Shown here piece after piece: positions 27,669 through 37,959 of a stretch of 64,000 nucleotides of DNA. The stretch is taken from positions 620,001 to 684,000 of the forward strand of contig NC_072815.1 of the NCBI RefSeq assembly GCF_003013715.1, written 5' to 3'. The notes below the pieces were generated by a model that was given only the letters and a program-made list of their open reading frames with translations, made no database searches and was not told the origin of the DNA. Numbering within the stretch: the first letter of the stretch is position 1; each line of letters opens with the position of its first letter. The position numbers and the translations under genes were made by a program. The stretch is from Candidozyma auris (taxonomy: Eukaryota; Ascomycota; Pichiomycetes; Serinales; Metschnikowiaceae).

Positions 27669-28844
27669 CTAATCGCGTTTCTCCGACTTGACCCTCTCCT
27701 TCAATAATAGAAGCTCCTCGTCTGAATTGCGGTTGCCTTTTTCGATAATAAGATTCTTGAGAAGTCTATTCTCCATTTGGAGCTCACCCACTTTAATTTC
27801 GAACTGACGAATAAGCTCGTCCAAATGCTGAATCTTGGCTTCCAACTCTTTCTCCTTCATTTTCTTCTTAATCCTAAAACGTGCACTGGCTGCTGTGTTG
27901 CGTTTTCGCTTGTCAAGTTCTGACGAGCGATCTACGGGTCTTCCTTCGCCGGAGACAGAGTTTCTGCCTTCACCAGCGGCAAAGTCACTTGCACTCAGAA
28001 TACTTGGTGTTGCAAGAGCGGAGCTTGCGTGCGAACTGCTTCCAGAGCTGAAGGCTGATCCTACAGATCCTGGAGTATCTGCAGAGTGGTAAGCTAGCGT
28101 AGGTGCGATGGCAAACACGTTTGCGTAGTTTGGGTCACGATTGCTTCGGCTTTGATCTTGCTTTGAGTTCTGGTCTTGGTTTTGATAAGGGTCAGCATGT
28201 TGCTGATCTAGAGTGCCTTGGTGTTGTGCTATAAGCGCTGAAAGCAACTCGATTTGATACTGACTGAGTCCAGCCTGTTGGAGAGAGTTCTTGGCTCCGG
28301 AAGGTACGGGAAACTTAGGTAGGTTTGAAAGATCGGGCTGGGGATCCTTGAATATATTGTTGGACTCGTTCGAAGGCTCGCTGGGGGCAAACGATGCTGC
28401 GGAAATACCAGTCTCGTTGTAGTGAATTCCATTCTCGTTATTGTGAGCCTGGCTCGGAAGCGTAGGTGTATTCAGCGCATCGACGTGTCTTTGCTGGTAG
28501 TGATTTAGGCGATTCATTTTGGCTAGTTTGGTGCGTTCGTTGACACTGAGGCCCTTTGCGTCTTTGTCTTTGGAGCCCTTCTTGTTGAACAGACCAAACC
28601 ACGAGTCGTTATTTCCCAAGGAGGCAGAGTTTGAAGGCTCCTGGTGGAATTCATCGTGAGGGTCTTCATCTTCGTTTTTGGGCTTATCCTCGTCAGGAAA
28701 GACAAACGAGTCGTCAGCGAAAGCCGCGAGGTCAAGCAGCAACTGGCTATCGACATCAAGATTCGGAGTATCTTCAGCGGTATTATTTATGAAGTTATCG
28801 ATGTAGACCAACTGGTCTATCAAGGCGTTGGAGGTTTCGGGCAT
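27669..28844 (-). CDS. MET4: bZIP activator of sulfur metabolism (Met4/Cys3 type)
   Basis: The 391-residue protein ends in a bZIP domain. The basic region DKRKRNTAASARFRIKKK carries the signature shared by Neurospora Cys3 and yeast Met4/Met28, and a leucine zipper follows at about residues 335-375. The N-terminal region is acidic (IDQLVYIDNFINNT, DLAAFADDSFVFPDEDKP) and could be the activation domain. The middle is Asn/Gln/Ser-rich, with a conserved-looking patch GLSQYQIELLSALIAQH. S. cerevisiae Met4 is longer (672 aa), so MET4 is the best guess and MET28 an alternative. A short upstream ORF and a Cbf1 E-box precede it. It is convergent with RGS2 (103 bp between stops). Confidence 0.65.
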   Translation of the reverse strand: MPETSNALIDQLVYIDNFINNTAEDTPNLDVDSQLLLDLAAFADDSFVFPDEDKPKNEDEDPHDEFHQEPSNSASLGNNDSWFGLFNKKGSKDKDAKGLSVNERTKLAKMNRLNHYQQRHVDALNTPTLPSQAHNNENGIHYNETGISAASFAPSEPSNESNNIFKDPQPDLSNLPKFPVPSGAKNSLQQAGLSQYQIELLSALIAQHQGTLDQQHADPYQNQDQNSKQDQSRSNRDPNYANVFAIAPTLAYHSADTPGSVGSAFSSGSSSHASSALATPSILSASDFAAGEGRNSVSGEGRPVDRSSELDKRKRNTAASARFRIKKKMKEKELEAKIQHLDELIRQFEIKVGELQMENRLLKNLIIEKGNRNSDEELLLLKERVKSEKRD

Positions 28845-28880
28845 GGCAAGTTGAGTTGCGTTTGATATAGTGAGTGTCAG

Positions 28881-28910
28881 TTATTGCAAGCGAGCCCTCG
28901 TGGTTGGCAT
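28881..28910 (-). other. Short upstream ORF in the bZIP gene leader
   Basis: An ATG at 28910 opens nine codons (MPTTRARLQ) and a stop that ends 36 nt before the MET4-type start. It matters only if transcription starts upstream of it, which the sequence does not show. Confidence 0.4.
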
Positions 28911-29287
28911 ATCTTTTGTTGAGAGCCAAGAAATGCAAAATGTTAACTTGTTTTAAATGACACCAGCTCGGACGCCTTGCTGATACGTTTTAATACAGAT
29001 GAAGCGCAGCGGTCCAATTTTAGCGACACTTTAACTGTGGATGTTGTGTCTTTCAACCACAGTTATAAGTTTACGCTGGTTCGTGCCAGAAATTGCGCAC
29101 GAGGTAGGTAGGGGGCAATAAATCAAGTGATGCAGGGGGGCAAATGACCACTATCTATGAAATTTGAGCACTGGAGATAGAGGGAATGTCTACTTCAAAA
29201 TGCATTGTTACAATAGTAACGATTCGGATGCACCTAGCATTTCGCGAGCACGCTATCAGGTCTGTGTCCCAGGGCAATTATGCAATG

Positions 29288-29295
29288 TCACGTGA
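29288..29295. promoter_or_regulatory. TCACGTGA E-box upstream of the sulfur regulator
   Basis: The palindrome TCACGTGA is the Cbf1 core site used with Met4/Met28 at sulfur genes. It lies about 445 bp upstream of the bZIP gene start, and autoregulation is a reasonable inference. Confidence 0.45.
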
Positions 29296-29381
29296 TTCGC
29301 TTTCTCCTTTTTTGTAGCTGGCTTGCCAGCTTCATGATATCGTCTATTGACTTGCGACGTGCGCCATGTCATGTGCCATGA

Positions 29382-29531
29382 CTAGGGTGCCACGGGGTAA
29401 GTGTCCGGATTTACGTCTCGATAAATGGGAATCAATCTGGTGTTTGGGTTTTCGATGCTCTTGATGAATTTGACAGATGCCGATGTAATCTGTTTGGTTT
29501 TGATCGAGACGTGCTTGTTTTTCGCAGCCAT
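29382..29531 (-). CDS. Candidate small gene, 49 residues, unknown
   Basis: The frame starts MAAKNKHVSIKTKQITSASV and ends DTYPVAP. The codons look used rather than random: ATC, GTC, AAC, AAG, TTG and AGA dominate, as in the strong genes of this window. The product is basic with a Pro/Asn-rich C-terminal part and has no membrane span. I do not recognise it. It could also be the last exon of a spliced gene or a chance frame. It lies about 540 bp upstream of the MET4-type gene, in an otherwise gene-free stretch. Confidence 0.4.
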   Translation of the reverse strand: MAAKNKHVSIKTKQITSASVKFIKSIENPNTRLIPIYRDVNPDTYPVAP

Positions 29532-30957
29532 TTCTGCCTTTCTGCGGCACCTCCCATGAAGCCATACATTGGAAGTCGTACGCTGAAGAGGATAGATTTC
29601 ACAGAGAAAAAGAAATAATAATAACTCAAGGAAGAGAAGCAAGCACTAGGCCGGTCTTCTCGCTAACAAGGATCCCTTTATCTTCTTTGAGACTCAGAAT
29701 CATTGTTCTAGGATTAGTATCACATCAGTATATCTCACAACCATCCGCAACCAACAAAGATGTGAAGGATAGTCTCGATAAATTGTCAGAATTACCAGGA
29801 ACGGTGTGGTAACGAATAATCTTTGAGCATTCTATCAATGAGATTGTGAGCGAGTAGCTTGGTTCTTGGGCACTTCGATGCTTACGTACGTCTCTGGTGT
29901 ACGCTGAATGCTTCATCAGGATAATCAAATCACACCGACGACGAAAGGCTGAACAGTTAGGTACCCTTTTTCTCAGAAGGACAACTCACTGCACACTTAC
30001 TATAGAAGTTCTTTCCGTTTTCATACTAGATTCGGCACGCAACCTAACGAAACCTCTTCAACACTTGTACAAAACAATGCAAGTTGCAGAGTAATCATCT
30101 GGATATAGTTTTCAAAAGACTGAACGTTCAATTGAGGAGATTCATCCATCGAGACGGGCAAACCAACAAGAGGAAGTACACTTCGAAAGAGCGATCACTT
30201 GGGGATAGAAAACACCAGGCTTTGGTTTCTATGGCGTTACCGACTGTCCTCTTCGAATAATAGTAGGCAAGAAAGATGCATTGCAAAGCAAAGCTTCTTG
30301 GAAAGTACTCATGATATCACCAGGAATATTCGTATTCTTACAATCGTAAATATAAGTCAAGAAATCAGCCAGCTCAATGGCATTACAGAGAAGCTTTGGA
30401 CAAGACAATCGTCGCTGAGAGTAGATTTTGAATTGTAGGCTACTCCATCATAGCGTTCGCTGCTCATACTATGAGATCCAACTACAAACATCGTCTCTTG
30501 GGCCTGCTCGTGGAAAGCTCAACAAAGCAACAACAAGCGAGATCAAATAAAATAATCGAGATAAATTTAAAAAAGCAAACAGTCAAAATGCAATTTTTGG
30601 CACCTGAATATGATATCATTATAAACATTTTGCTTGATCATTTTCTGATTCACATCAAGTAACGTATTGGTACTTGCGAATCCTCGGATGCTACGCTCTA
30701 CAGAAAAAAACTTCTGATTTCGCACCTACATGTCCGTGGTTGCACTATCAAGAGAGCTATCTCCTGCGGATAAGGGAAGCGAAGTGCGGCTACAAGGTAA
30801 TATTTCACAGCGCAAAAAAAAAAAAAATGTGAAAAATTTACTATACAAGAAGTGAAAGGAGAAAAGCACCTGGTACCCTTTACCAGGCGAGCCCGTTTTG
30901 TAGGTTTTGATTTTTTGCCTGTAGACCTTGCGATACTCTAAAGAAGGCGAGGCCAGC

Positions 30958-31161
30958 TCAGACCTTCTTAGCCTTGGATCTGAGCTTCAATGGCGACTGG
31001 TTGACCACCTTCAATCTGTACTCAGCGAACGATCTGAAAGAGTTACCATTTGTAGGCTGCCACTTCTTTGGTGGGGCAGCAGCCCTGGCAACGTTGCTGA
31101 ACTGAGTTACAGACTCCTTCTTGAAAGCGGCAGCGGCAGAGGTCGAAAATGCTCTAATCAT
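30958..31161 (-). CDS. Small basic protein, probably mitochondrial
   Basis: The 67-residue product starts MIRAFSTSAAAAFKKESV, a typical mitochondrial presequence without acidic residues until position 16. It continues with a proline-containing linker (ARAAAPPKKWQPTNG) and a basic end (SFRSFAEYRLKVV, LKLRSKAKKV). Size and charge suggest a mitochondrial ribosomal or assembly component, but I cannot name it. An in-frame extension of ten residues upstream does not look like a presequence, so the ATG at 31161 is chosen. Confidence 0.6.
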   Translation of the reverse strand: MIRAFSTSAAAAFKKESVTQFSNVARAAAPPKKWQPTNGNSFRSFAEYRLKVVNQSPLKLRSKAKKV

Positions 31162-33350
31162 TGGGGTATAAAAGAAAATTTGTAGACACAAGAGAATCAG
31201 GAGAAGGGAAATGCCTGTGGTTTATATAGCCGGGTGCTCGCGGCACGTTGGGGTGATTTCGGATATTCGTGCGCGCTAAGTAAGTGCTGCTGCTGCCTCA
31301 GTGTGGGCACAAAACCTTGATTACTGAGCGAGGGGTGGTGCCACCAAGCCGCGGAGAAGCAACTCATTACACAGAGGGCTGGAAAGGCGCTGAAAAATTT
31401 TGGGAAGCTGGAACATGAAATTGGGGACTCGTTTCTTGGGTGTATGCTGTGGAGAGTTATTCGAAAAAAAAAAATTAAGATTGCAGTCAACTTTCCTTGA
31501 TTTTTCCTTCTCTTTCCTCCTCGACCCTTCTCTGACGTACTTTGATGCCTGCCTGCGCTCGCGGTGTTTCCACATTTTTTTCCTACTGCCGGCTCGGTTC
31601 TGGCATGATTCTCCGCTCGCTTCGCTATACGTAACCCCAACAAGCTCCACCACACCAGGCACAGCAACCGCCTAAAGACCGAGCCGACGGTGCCGATGAA
31701 ACTGGAGAGGCAGTGTTTTACGGAATTTTTAGCATGATGCTCAACGCCTGATTTTTCATAAGGCACCCCACGTTTCCCCCCTTTGCGTACGTTTTAACCC
31801 AACGAGTATTTGCAAACTTGCGCTTTGTACCTGTCTTCGAAGCTTAGGGTTTTCGGGTCCGCTGGTGCGAAAAATGAACCTGTCGCCAGCTTCTGTCTCT
31901 GGCCAATTCAATGCGCTCCCTGCACGCAGTGCCTCTGATAAGGTGCCAGGCAGGCTCGCGCTAAGGATTGGTTAGTCACCTTGTTCCAACTTCAGCCTTG
32001 CACAAGGCAAAGTTTTTTTGTAGGCGGAGAGGCGGCAAAGAATGGGGATCAGGAAAAAAAGGGGACTGTTGTAGTTGTGGCCCTCGTTCTTGCTAGCTTG
32101 ACAGCGTTTTTAGGGGCATGTAGTACAACAAGTGTTGGGTGGGAATGGCTGCAAATTCACGCCCAAAAGTGAGAAGGCATTAGGGTGGCCAGAGAATTGA
32201 GGTTTGGTTATAGCAGCTTAGCTAGTTCATCTGATTAACGATATTGTGTTTCTAATACGTCTATTCTTTCTCCAACTTGATGGGACGTAGATTCTAAGAC
32301 GACCCCCGCGAGCGAATATTTGCATCTTTGTCGCACTTTCCAATGCCGGTGAGAGAAGCTTCACAGAGAGGCCTCACTTCTAAACGGTCCCCCTCAGCTT
32401 AGATTTTTTTTTGTGCCGATTACAGACATATTTATTTATTGCATTCTGCCGACCTATATTGGCCGAATACTCTTAAATTTCATATTGGGCTATTTGTTCC
32501 TGTTCCTCGAGTGACGCCATCGTCGTCAGGGGAGGCAAAACGAGCCCGATAACGGCTCTTTACTGTCCATTGGCGGGCAACGTTTTCCAGTGCTCTCACA
32601 ATTTTTTTCGCAAGCGTCGCCGCATGCTAGTAGGATGATGAATCATCGCGGCGAGAATACTCCGAACTGAAAAAAACACACAAGGAACATAGCACGGAAC
32701 AAAATTCTGCAACCAGAGTATAGAATTTTGACGAATCTGGGCAAATGGCTTTGAGTCAGCCCAAGTTCCGCGTTCAGGCATTCTCTGAATCCACTCATTT
32801 CTGGATATTCCATCTGGGCCTGCTCGAGATAGTCTAGTTTAAGTTCGTAATGGTACATCGCCGCACTCTTCAAAACAGAGTCACAATTGCCCGATGAACT
32901 AATCCATGGTCGACGAGGACAACTGTTGGCAATGAATTATAGTTGGTCATTCAATTGGGATCAGGCTCAAATTTCACGTCTCTTCAATCCCAGTACGACT
33001 TCCTTTTATCCACAAATTTCCGCTTCTCTTCGGACTTCAATCTCCTGCCACTATCTACAGGCTCACAGCTGTATTTACCCTCGGACTACCTCGTCCTCGT
33101 CCAGCGTATATAACTGGACGTAAGCCCCATGGACACTTGGAAAAAAGATTTTTCCTCTCAACCTTTTATTTATTGGCTTCTCAAGCAATAAGCTGAATTT
33201 GCCTTCATCGCATCTTGAATCAATCAGCTCCTTTCCTTTCTTGGTGGTTCGGCTGTTTGCTCCGTACTCTCTGCAGAACTTCCTGGCAAACGTTATCTTA
33301 ATCTATCATCGCTTTTCCTACCACCCTTATTCCCTACACCTTCATTGCAA
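31162..33350. other. 2.2-kb region upstream of pyruvate carboxylase
   Basis: No supported gene lies here. The last 200 bases before PYC are pyrimidine-rich and look like its leader. One open frame of 189 codons (31,197-31,766, minus) begins among promoter sequence, runs through A/T homopolymers and shows no domain, so it is not called. Homopolymer runs occur at about 31,465 and 32,404. Confidence 0.55.
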
Positions 33351-36300
33351 ATGACTTCGCTTGCCACGTCCACTTCGGACCGGGCAAAGATTAATCAGAT
33401 GCGGAGAGATCTGACTGTTTTGGGGCCCATGAACAAGATCCTTGTGGCCAACAGAGGTGAGATCCCGATCAGAATCTTCAGAACTGCCCATGAGTTGTCG
33501 ATGCAGACTGTGGCCATCTACGCACACGAGGATAGGTTGTCCATGCACAGATTGAAAGCCGACGAATCGTACGTCATTGGCAAGAAGGGCCAGTACTCCC
33601 CAGTGCAAGCTTATTTGCAGATTGACGAGATCATTAACATTGCCAAGAGGCACAATGTTAACATGATCCACCCAGGCTACGGTTTTCTCTCTGAAAACTC
33701 CACTTTCGCTCGTAAAGTTGAAGAGGCGGGAATTGCTTGGATTGGCCCTTCCTACACAACCATTGATGCTGTTGGTGACAAGGTCTCTGCCAGAACTTTG
33801 GCTTTGGAAAACAATGTTCCTGTGGTGCCCGGTACTCCGGGCCCAATTGACTCCACCGAGGAGGCCAAGAAGTTTGTGGAGAAGTACGGTTTCCCTGTGA
33901 TCATCAAAGCTGCTTTCGGTGGTGGTGGTCGTGGTATGAGAGTCGTCAGAGAGGGCGACTCCATTGAGGATGCCTTCAACAGAGCCAAATCTGAGGCCTT
34001 GACCGCTTTTGGTAACGGCACCTGCTTCATTGAAAGATTTTTGGACAAACCAAAACATATTGAAGTGCAATTACTTGCTGACAACTATGGTAATGTTATT
34101 CACTTGTTCGAAAGAGACTGCTCTGTGCAGAGGAGACACCAAAAAGTCGTCGAGATTGCACCAGCCAAAAACTTGCCAAAGTCTGTAAGAGACGCTATCT
34201 TGACAGATGCCGTTAAATTGGCCAAGTCTGCAAACTATAGAAACGCTGGTACCGCCGAGTTTCTTGTGGATGAGCAGAACAGACATTACTTCATCGAAAT
34301 CAATCCTAGAATCCAGGTCGAGCACACCATTACAGAAGAAATAACGGGTGTTGACATTGTCGCTGCTCAGATCCAGATTGCCGCTGGTGCCTCCTTGCAA
34401 CAATTAGGCTTGCTTCAGGACAAGATCACCACCCGTGGCTTTGCAATTCAATGCAGAATCACCACTGAAGATCCCGCTAAAAACTTTCAACCTGACACCG
34501 GTAAGATCGAAGTGTACCGCTCTGCTGGTGGTAATGGTGTGAGATTAGATGGCGGCAATGGTTTTGCTGGCTCTGTCATCTCTCCTCACTACGACTCTAT
34601 GTTGGTCAAGTGTTCCTGTTCAGGATCCACCTACGAGATCGCTAGAAGAAAGATGTTGAGAGCTTTGATTGAATTCAGGATCAGAGGTGTTAAGACCAAC
34701 ATCCCCTTCTTGTTGGCCTTGCTTACAAACGAGACATTTATTAATGGTAACTGTTGGACGACCTTTATTGATGACACCCCATCTTTGTTCCGTATGATTT
34801 CATCACAAAACAGAGCTACCAAGTTGTTGAGCTACTTAGGTGATTTGGCAGTCAATGGGTCTTCTATCAAAGGTCAAGTTGGTTTGCCTAAGCTTCTCAC
34901 GGAGGCCTTGATTCCAATCTTGCACGACCCCAAGACTGGCATCGAAATTGACGTTGACTCTCCTGTGAAACCAAGGGGATGGAGACAGGTTCTTCTCGAA
35001 CTTGGCCCAGAGGGTTTCGCCAAGCAAGTGAGAAACTTCAAGGGAACCTTGATAACTGACACCACTTGGAGAGATGCTCACCAATCCTTGTTGGCTACTC
35101 GTGTCAGAACTATAGACTTGTTGAACATTGCTTCAACAACTGCGCATGCCTTGAACGGTGCCTTCTCCTTGGAGTGCTGGGGTGGCGCCACATTCGACGT
35201 GTCGATGAGATTCCTTCACGAATGTCCATGGGCTCGTTTGCGCAAATTGAGAGAATTAGTCCCTAACATTCCATTCCAGATGTTGTTGAGAGGTGCTAAC
35301 GGTGTTGCGTACTCCTCTTTGCCAGACAATGCTATCGACCAGTTCGTAAAACAGGCAAAGGACAACGGTGTGGACATTTTCAGAGTCTTTGATGCTCTCA
35401 ATGATTTGGAACAGTTGAAGGTCGGTGTCGATGCTGTCAAGAAGGCTGGTGGTGTGGTTGAAGCTACGGTGTGTTTCTCTGGCGATATGTTGAACCCTAA
35501 TAAGAAGTACAACTTGGAATACTACTTGAATGTTGTTGACAAGATCGTCGAAATGGGTACTCATTTCATTGGTATTAAAGATATGGCTGGAACTATGAAG
35601 CCAAAGGCAGCTACTCTTTTGGTGAGCGCAATTAGGGAGAAGTACCCTGATATTCCAATTCATGTTCACACTCATGATTCTGCTGGTACAGGTGTCGCTA
35701 GTATGGACGCAGCAGCCAAAGCGGGTGCCGATGTTGTTGATGCAGCTTCCAACGCTATGTCTGGTATGACTTCTCAACCATCTATTAGTGCTCTCATTGC
35801 TTCATTAGAGGGCGAGGTCAATCATGGCTTAGAGGAAAGCTTGGTGAGAGAGCTCGACAACTACTGGGCTCAGATGAGATTGTTGTACTCATGTTTCGAG
35901 GCTGATTTAAAGGGTCCCGACCCAGAAGTTTACCAACACGAGATTCCTGGGGGTCAATTGACGAACTTGATTTTCCAAGCCCAACAATTGGGGCTTGGTG
36001 AAAAGTGGTTGTTGACCAAGGAGAAATACAAGGTTGCCAATCATCTTTTGGGTGACGTTGTGAAAGTCACTCCCACATCGAAGGTAGTTGGTGATTTAGC
36101 CCAGTTCATGGTCTCAAACAATTTGACTGAAGAGGATGTCATCAAGTTGGCACCTGAATTGGATTTCCCAGGATCGGTTCTCGACTTCATGGAAGGCTTG
36201 ATGGGTAAACCTTACGGTGGTTTCCCTGAGCCATTGAGAACTCAAATGTTGAACAACAAGAGACCTAAGTTGGACAAGAGACCCGGTTTATCCTTGCCAC

Positions 36301-36887
36301 CTGTTGACTTTGCCAAAGTGAAGGAAGAATTGGTTTCTCGTTATGGTGAATCCATCGATGAATGTGACATTGCTTCCTATGTAATGTATCCAAAGGTTTA
36401 CGAGGACTACCGTGCTACTCTTGAAAAGTACGGCGATTTGTCAGTCTTGCCAACTAGATACTTCTTGAAGCCATTGGATATCAACGAAGAGATTGTTGTC
36501 GATATTGAGCAAGGTAAGACTTTAATTATTAAGTTGTTGGCAGTTGGGGAAATTTCCAAGCAGACCGGTACGCGTGAAGTGTTCTTCGAGTTGAATGGTG
36601 AAATGAGATCAGTCACGATTGATGACAAAACTATTTCCATCGAAACCAAGACTCGTCCCAAGGCTTCTCAACCAAATGAGGTCGGCGCTCCTATGGCCGG
36701 TGTCGTCGTTGAGATTAGAGTCAAGAAGGACCAAGAGGTCAAGAAGGGTGACCCAGTTGCCGTCTTGAGTGCAATGAAAATGGAAATGGTTATTAGTGCG
36801 CCAGTGAGTGGTAAGGTCGGAGAAATCGTGATCAGAGAAGGTGATTCTGTCGACTCTGCCGACTTGATCACAAGCATTCTTAAATAG
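33351..36887 (+). CDS. PYC2: Pyruvate carboxylase
   Basis: The 1178-residue biotin enzyme turns pyruvate, bicarbonate and ATP into oxaloacetate in the cytosol and refills the TCA cycle. Its length equals that of S. cerevisiae Pyc1. In order it has biotin carboxylase (KILVANRGEIPIRIFR near residue 30, ATP-grasp loop GGGGRGMR), carboxyltransferase (DTTWRDAHQSLLATR, the metal-binding HVHTHDSAGTG) and the biotin carrier domain with AVLSAMKMEM, biotinyl Lys at residue 1143. The first ATG is at 33351. Codon use is strongly biased (TTG, GGT, AAG, GTC) as in a highly expressed gene. S. cerevisiae has PYC1 and PYC2; the neighbour DUO1 matches the PYC1 locus, so the paralogue suffix is arbitrary. Confidence 0.98.
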   Translation: MTSLATSTSDRAKINQMRRDLTVLGPMNKILVANRGEIPIRIFRTAHELSMQTVAIYAHEDRLSMHRLKADESYVIGKKGQYSPVQAYLQIDEIINIAKRHNVNMIHPGYGFLSENSTFARKVEEAGIAWIGPSYTTIDAVGDKVSARTLALENNVPVVPGTPGPIDSTEEAKKFVEKYGFPVIIKAAFGGGGRGMRVVREGDSIEDAFNRAKSEALTAFGNGTCFIERFLDKPKHIEVQLLADNYGNVIHLFERDCSVQRRHQKVVEIAPAKNLPKSVRDAILTDAVKLAKSANYRNAGTAEFLVDEQNRHYFIEINPRIQVEHTITEEITGVDIVAAQIQIAAGASLQQLGLLQDKITTRGFAIQCRITTEDPAKNFQPDTGKIEVYRSAGGNGVRLDGGNGFAGSVISPHYDSMLVKCSCSGSTYEIARRKMLRALIEFRIRGVKTNIPFLLALLTNETFINGNCWTTFIDDTPSLFRMISSQNRATKLLSYLGDLAVNGSSIKGQVGLPKLLTEALIPILHDPKTGIEIDVDSPVKPRGWRQVLLELGPEGFAKQVRNFKGTLITDTTWRDAHQSLLATRVRTIDLLNIASTTAHALNGAFSLECWGGATFDVSMRFLHECPWARLRKLRELVPNIPFQMLLRGANGVAYSSLPDNAIDQFVKQAKDNGVDIFRVFDALNDLEQLKVGVDAVKKAGGVVEATVCFSGDMLNPNKKYNLEYYLNVVDKIVEMGTHFIGIKDMAGTMKPKAATLLVSAIREKYPDIPIHVHTHDSAGTGVASMDAAAKAGADVVDAASNAMSGMTSQPSISALIASLEGEVNHGLEESLVRELDNYWAQMRLLYSCFEADLKGPDPEVYQHEIPGGQLTNLIFQAQQLGLGEKWLLTKEKYKVANHLLGDVVKVTPTSKVVGDLAQFMVSNNLTEEDVIKLAPELDFPGSVLDFMEGLMGKPYGGFPEPLRTQMLNNKRPKLDKRPGLSLPPVDFAKVKEELVSRYGESIDECDIASYVMYPKVYEDYRATLEKYGDLSVLPTRYFLKPLDINEEIVVDIEQGKTLIIKLLAVGEISKQTGTREVFFELNGEMRSVTIDDKTISIETKTRPKASQPNEVGAPMAGVVVEIRVKKDQEVKKGDPVAVLSAMKMEMVISAPVSGKVGEIVIREGDSVDSADLITSILK

Positions 36888-36934
36888 AGATCAAAGAGTG
36901 ACTTTGAAATAATCTTTCATAAATAAAAATATGT

Positions 36935-37321
36935 CTAAGTTTTCTGTCTCTTCCTTGACCTCTCCAGCGAATCTGGTCTTTTGTAAGAGTCTAACTGTGC
37001 TTGAAGTTTTCGATTCTGTTCTTCTAGAGCCTCTAGTTCACTCGTCAACTGGTCTACTTGCACCAGCACCTCATCGCCCTCATCCTCATTATCCTCGATT
37101 GGTCCTTTCCATCGCGAGTCTTGTAAGGCATTTCTCGCAAACGACGTTTGATTTAGTATCTTGATCCAATCTTCCAAGAGAGCGCCTGCGCTGTCAGTCG
37201 TGCTTTTCGTTTTGGCTATGTTTTTTTTGGCAGAAACTACGGTCTCTGTAAGGGCGTCAATGGTTTTGTTTAAACTTTTGACTTGCAGCAACTCTTTCTC
37301 GAGCGCTAGCTGTCGTGACAT
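36935..37321 (-). CDS. DUO1: DASH/Dam1 complex subunit Duo1
   Basis: The 128-residue product carries the Duo1 signature: LNKTIDALTETVVSAKKNI, then TTDSAGALLEDWIKILNQTSFARNALQDSRWKG. A predicted coiled coil (VDQLTSELEALEEQNRKLQAQL) and a basic end follow. Duo1 belongs to the ring complex that couples kinetochores to microtubules. It is shorter than the S. cerevisiae protein (247 aa), mainly by lacking tails. It is convergent with PYC with 47 bp between stops, the same arrangement as YGL062W-YGL061C. Confidence 0.85.
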   Translation of the reverse strand: MSRQLALEKELLQVKSLNKTIDALTETVVSAKKNIAKTKSTTDSAGALLEDWIKILNQTSFARNALQDSRWKGPIEDNEDEGDEVLVQVDQLTSELEALEEQNRKLQAQLDSYKRPDSLERSRKRQKT

Positions 37322-37521
37322 TTCGTGATTTTAAGTGCGATTGAGATTTGAGGATGGTTTGTTTTGGAAACAAGTAGTAGTGCGCTTATTCTCGGTGTAT
37401 CGCATCAACTAAAGTGGTGAGCTTTTTAACTACAACGAGCGCAGCAGATTTCGGCGAAATCGACGCAAAGAATAGATATAACTAAAACATTTATTGAAAA
37501 GAATAAAATTTGCAACCACAT

Positions 37522-37959
37522 ATGCCAGACCAACCTGATGAGCTACCCACGAGATGGGAAGTGGAACTTGAGTTCGTCCAATCGTTAGCAAATATTCAAT
37601 ATGTCAATTTCCTAGCGCAGAACGACTACTTCAACGATCCTTCGTTCATCAATTACCTCGATTACTTAAACTATTGGAGAAGCCCTAAGTACGCTAAGCA
37701 CTTGGTCTACCCTAACTGTCTTCATATTTTGACGCTACTACAGAACCCAGACTTTCGCAAACAAATCACAAATCCCGAGCTTATGAACAGTCTAATGAAC
37801 GATATGGTCAAAAAGTGGCAAGGCCTGGAGGAGATTATTTCAAAGCCTGAGGAGAGTGAAGGCAAGGATACTCTGGGAGATCCAAATGGAGAGACTAATC
37901 CTCATACAAGTACACAGCCAGAACAGAAGGACACTAATGAAGGAAGCCATGTATCATAA
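37522..37959 (+). CDS. MED31: Mediator subunit Med31 (Soh1)
   Basis: The 145-residue product contains the whole Med31 domain at about residues 8-85: [21 protein letters not shown], then [44 protein letters not shown] polar tail follows (S. cerevisiae Soh1 has 127 aa). It is part of the Mediator middle module. It is divergent from DUO1 with about 200 bp between ATGs. SCS3 follows, as its neighbour does in S. cerevisiae (YGL127C, YGL126W). Confidence 0.96.
   Translation: MPDQPDELPTRWEVELEFVQSLANIQYVNFLAQNDYFNDPSFINYLDYLNYWRSPKYAKHLVYPNCLHILTLLQNPDFRKQITNPELMNSLMNDMVKKWQGLEEIISKPEESEGKDTLGDPNGETNPHTSTQPEQKDTNEGSHVS

Larger units (their letters stand above)
28845..30957. other. 2.1-kb mostly gene-free region
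   Basis: Apart from the short upstream ORF, the E-box and the 49-codon candidate gene, this region between the bZIP gene and the small mitochondrial gene shows only feature-poor open frames of 60-80 codons. The part from about 29,650 to 30,830 is AT-rich. An A13 run lies near 30,814-30,826. No tRNA boxes were seen. Confidence 0.5.

Noticed and set aside
31197..31766. A 189-codon open frame on the minus strand upstream of the small mitochondrial gene
   Set aside because: It crosses homopolymer runs and promoter-like sequence, has no domain or codon bias and ends among leader sequence.
33342..34070. A 242-codon open frame on the minus strand
   Set aside because: It is the antisense of the biotin carboxylase domain of PYC, with no features of its own.
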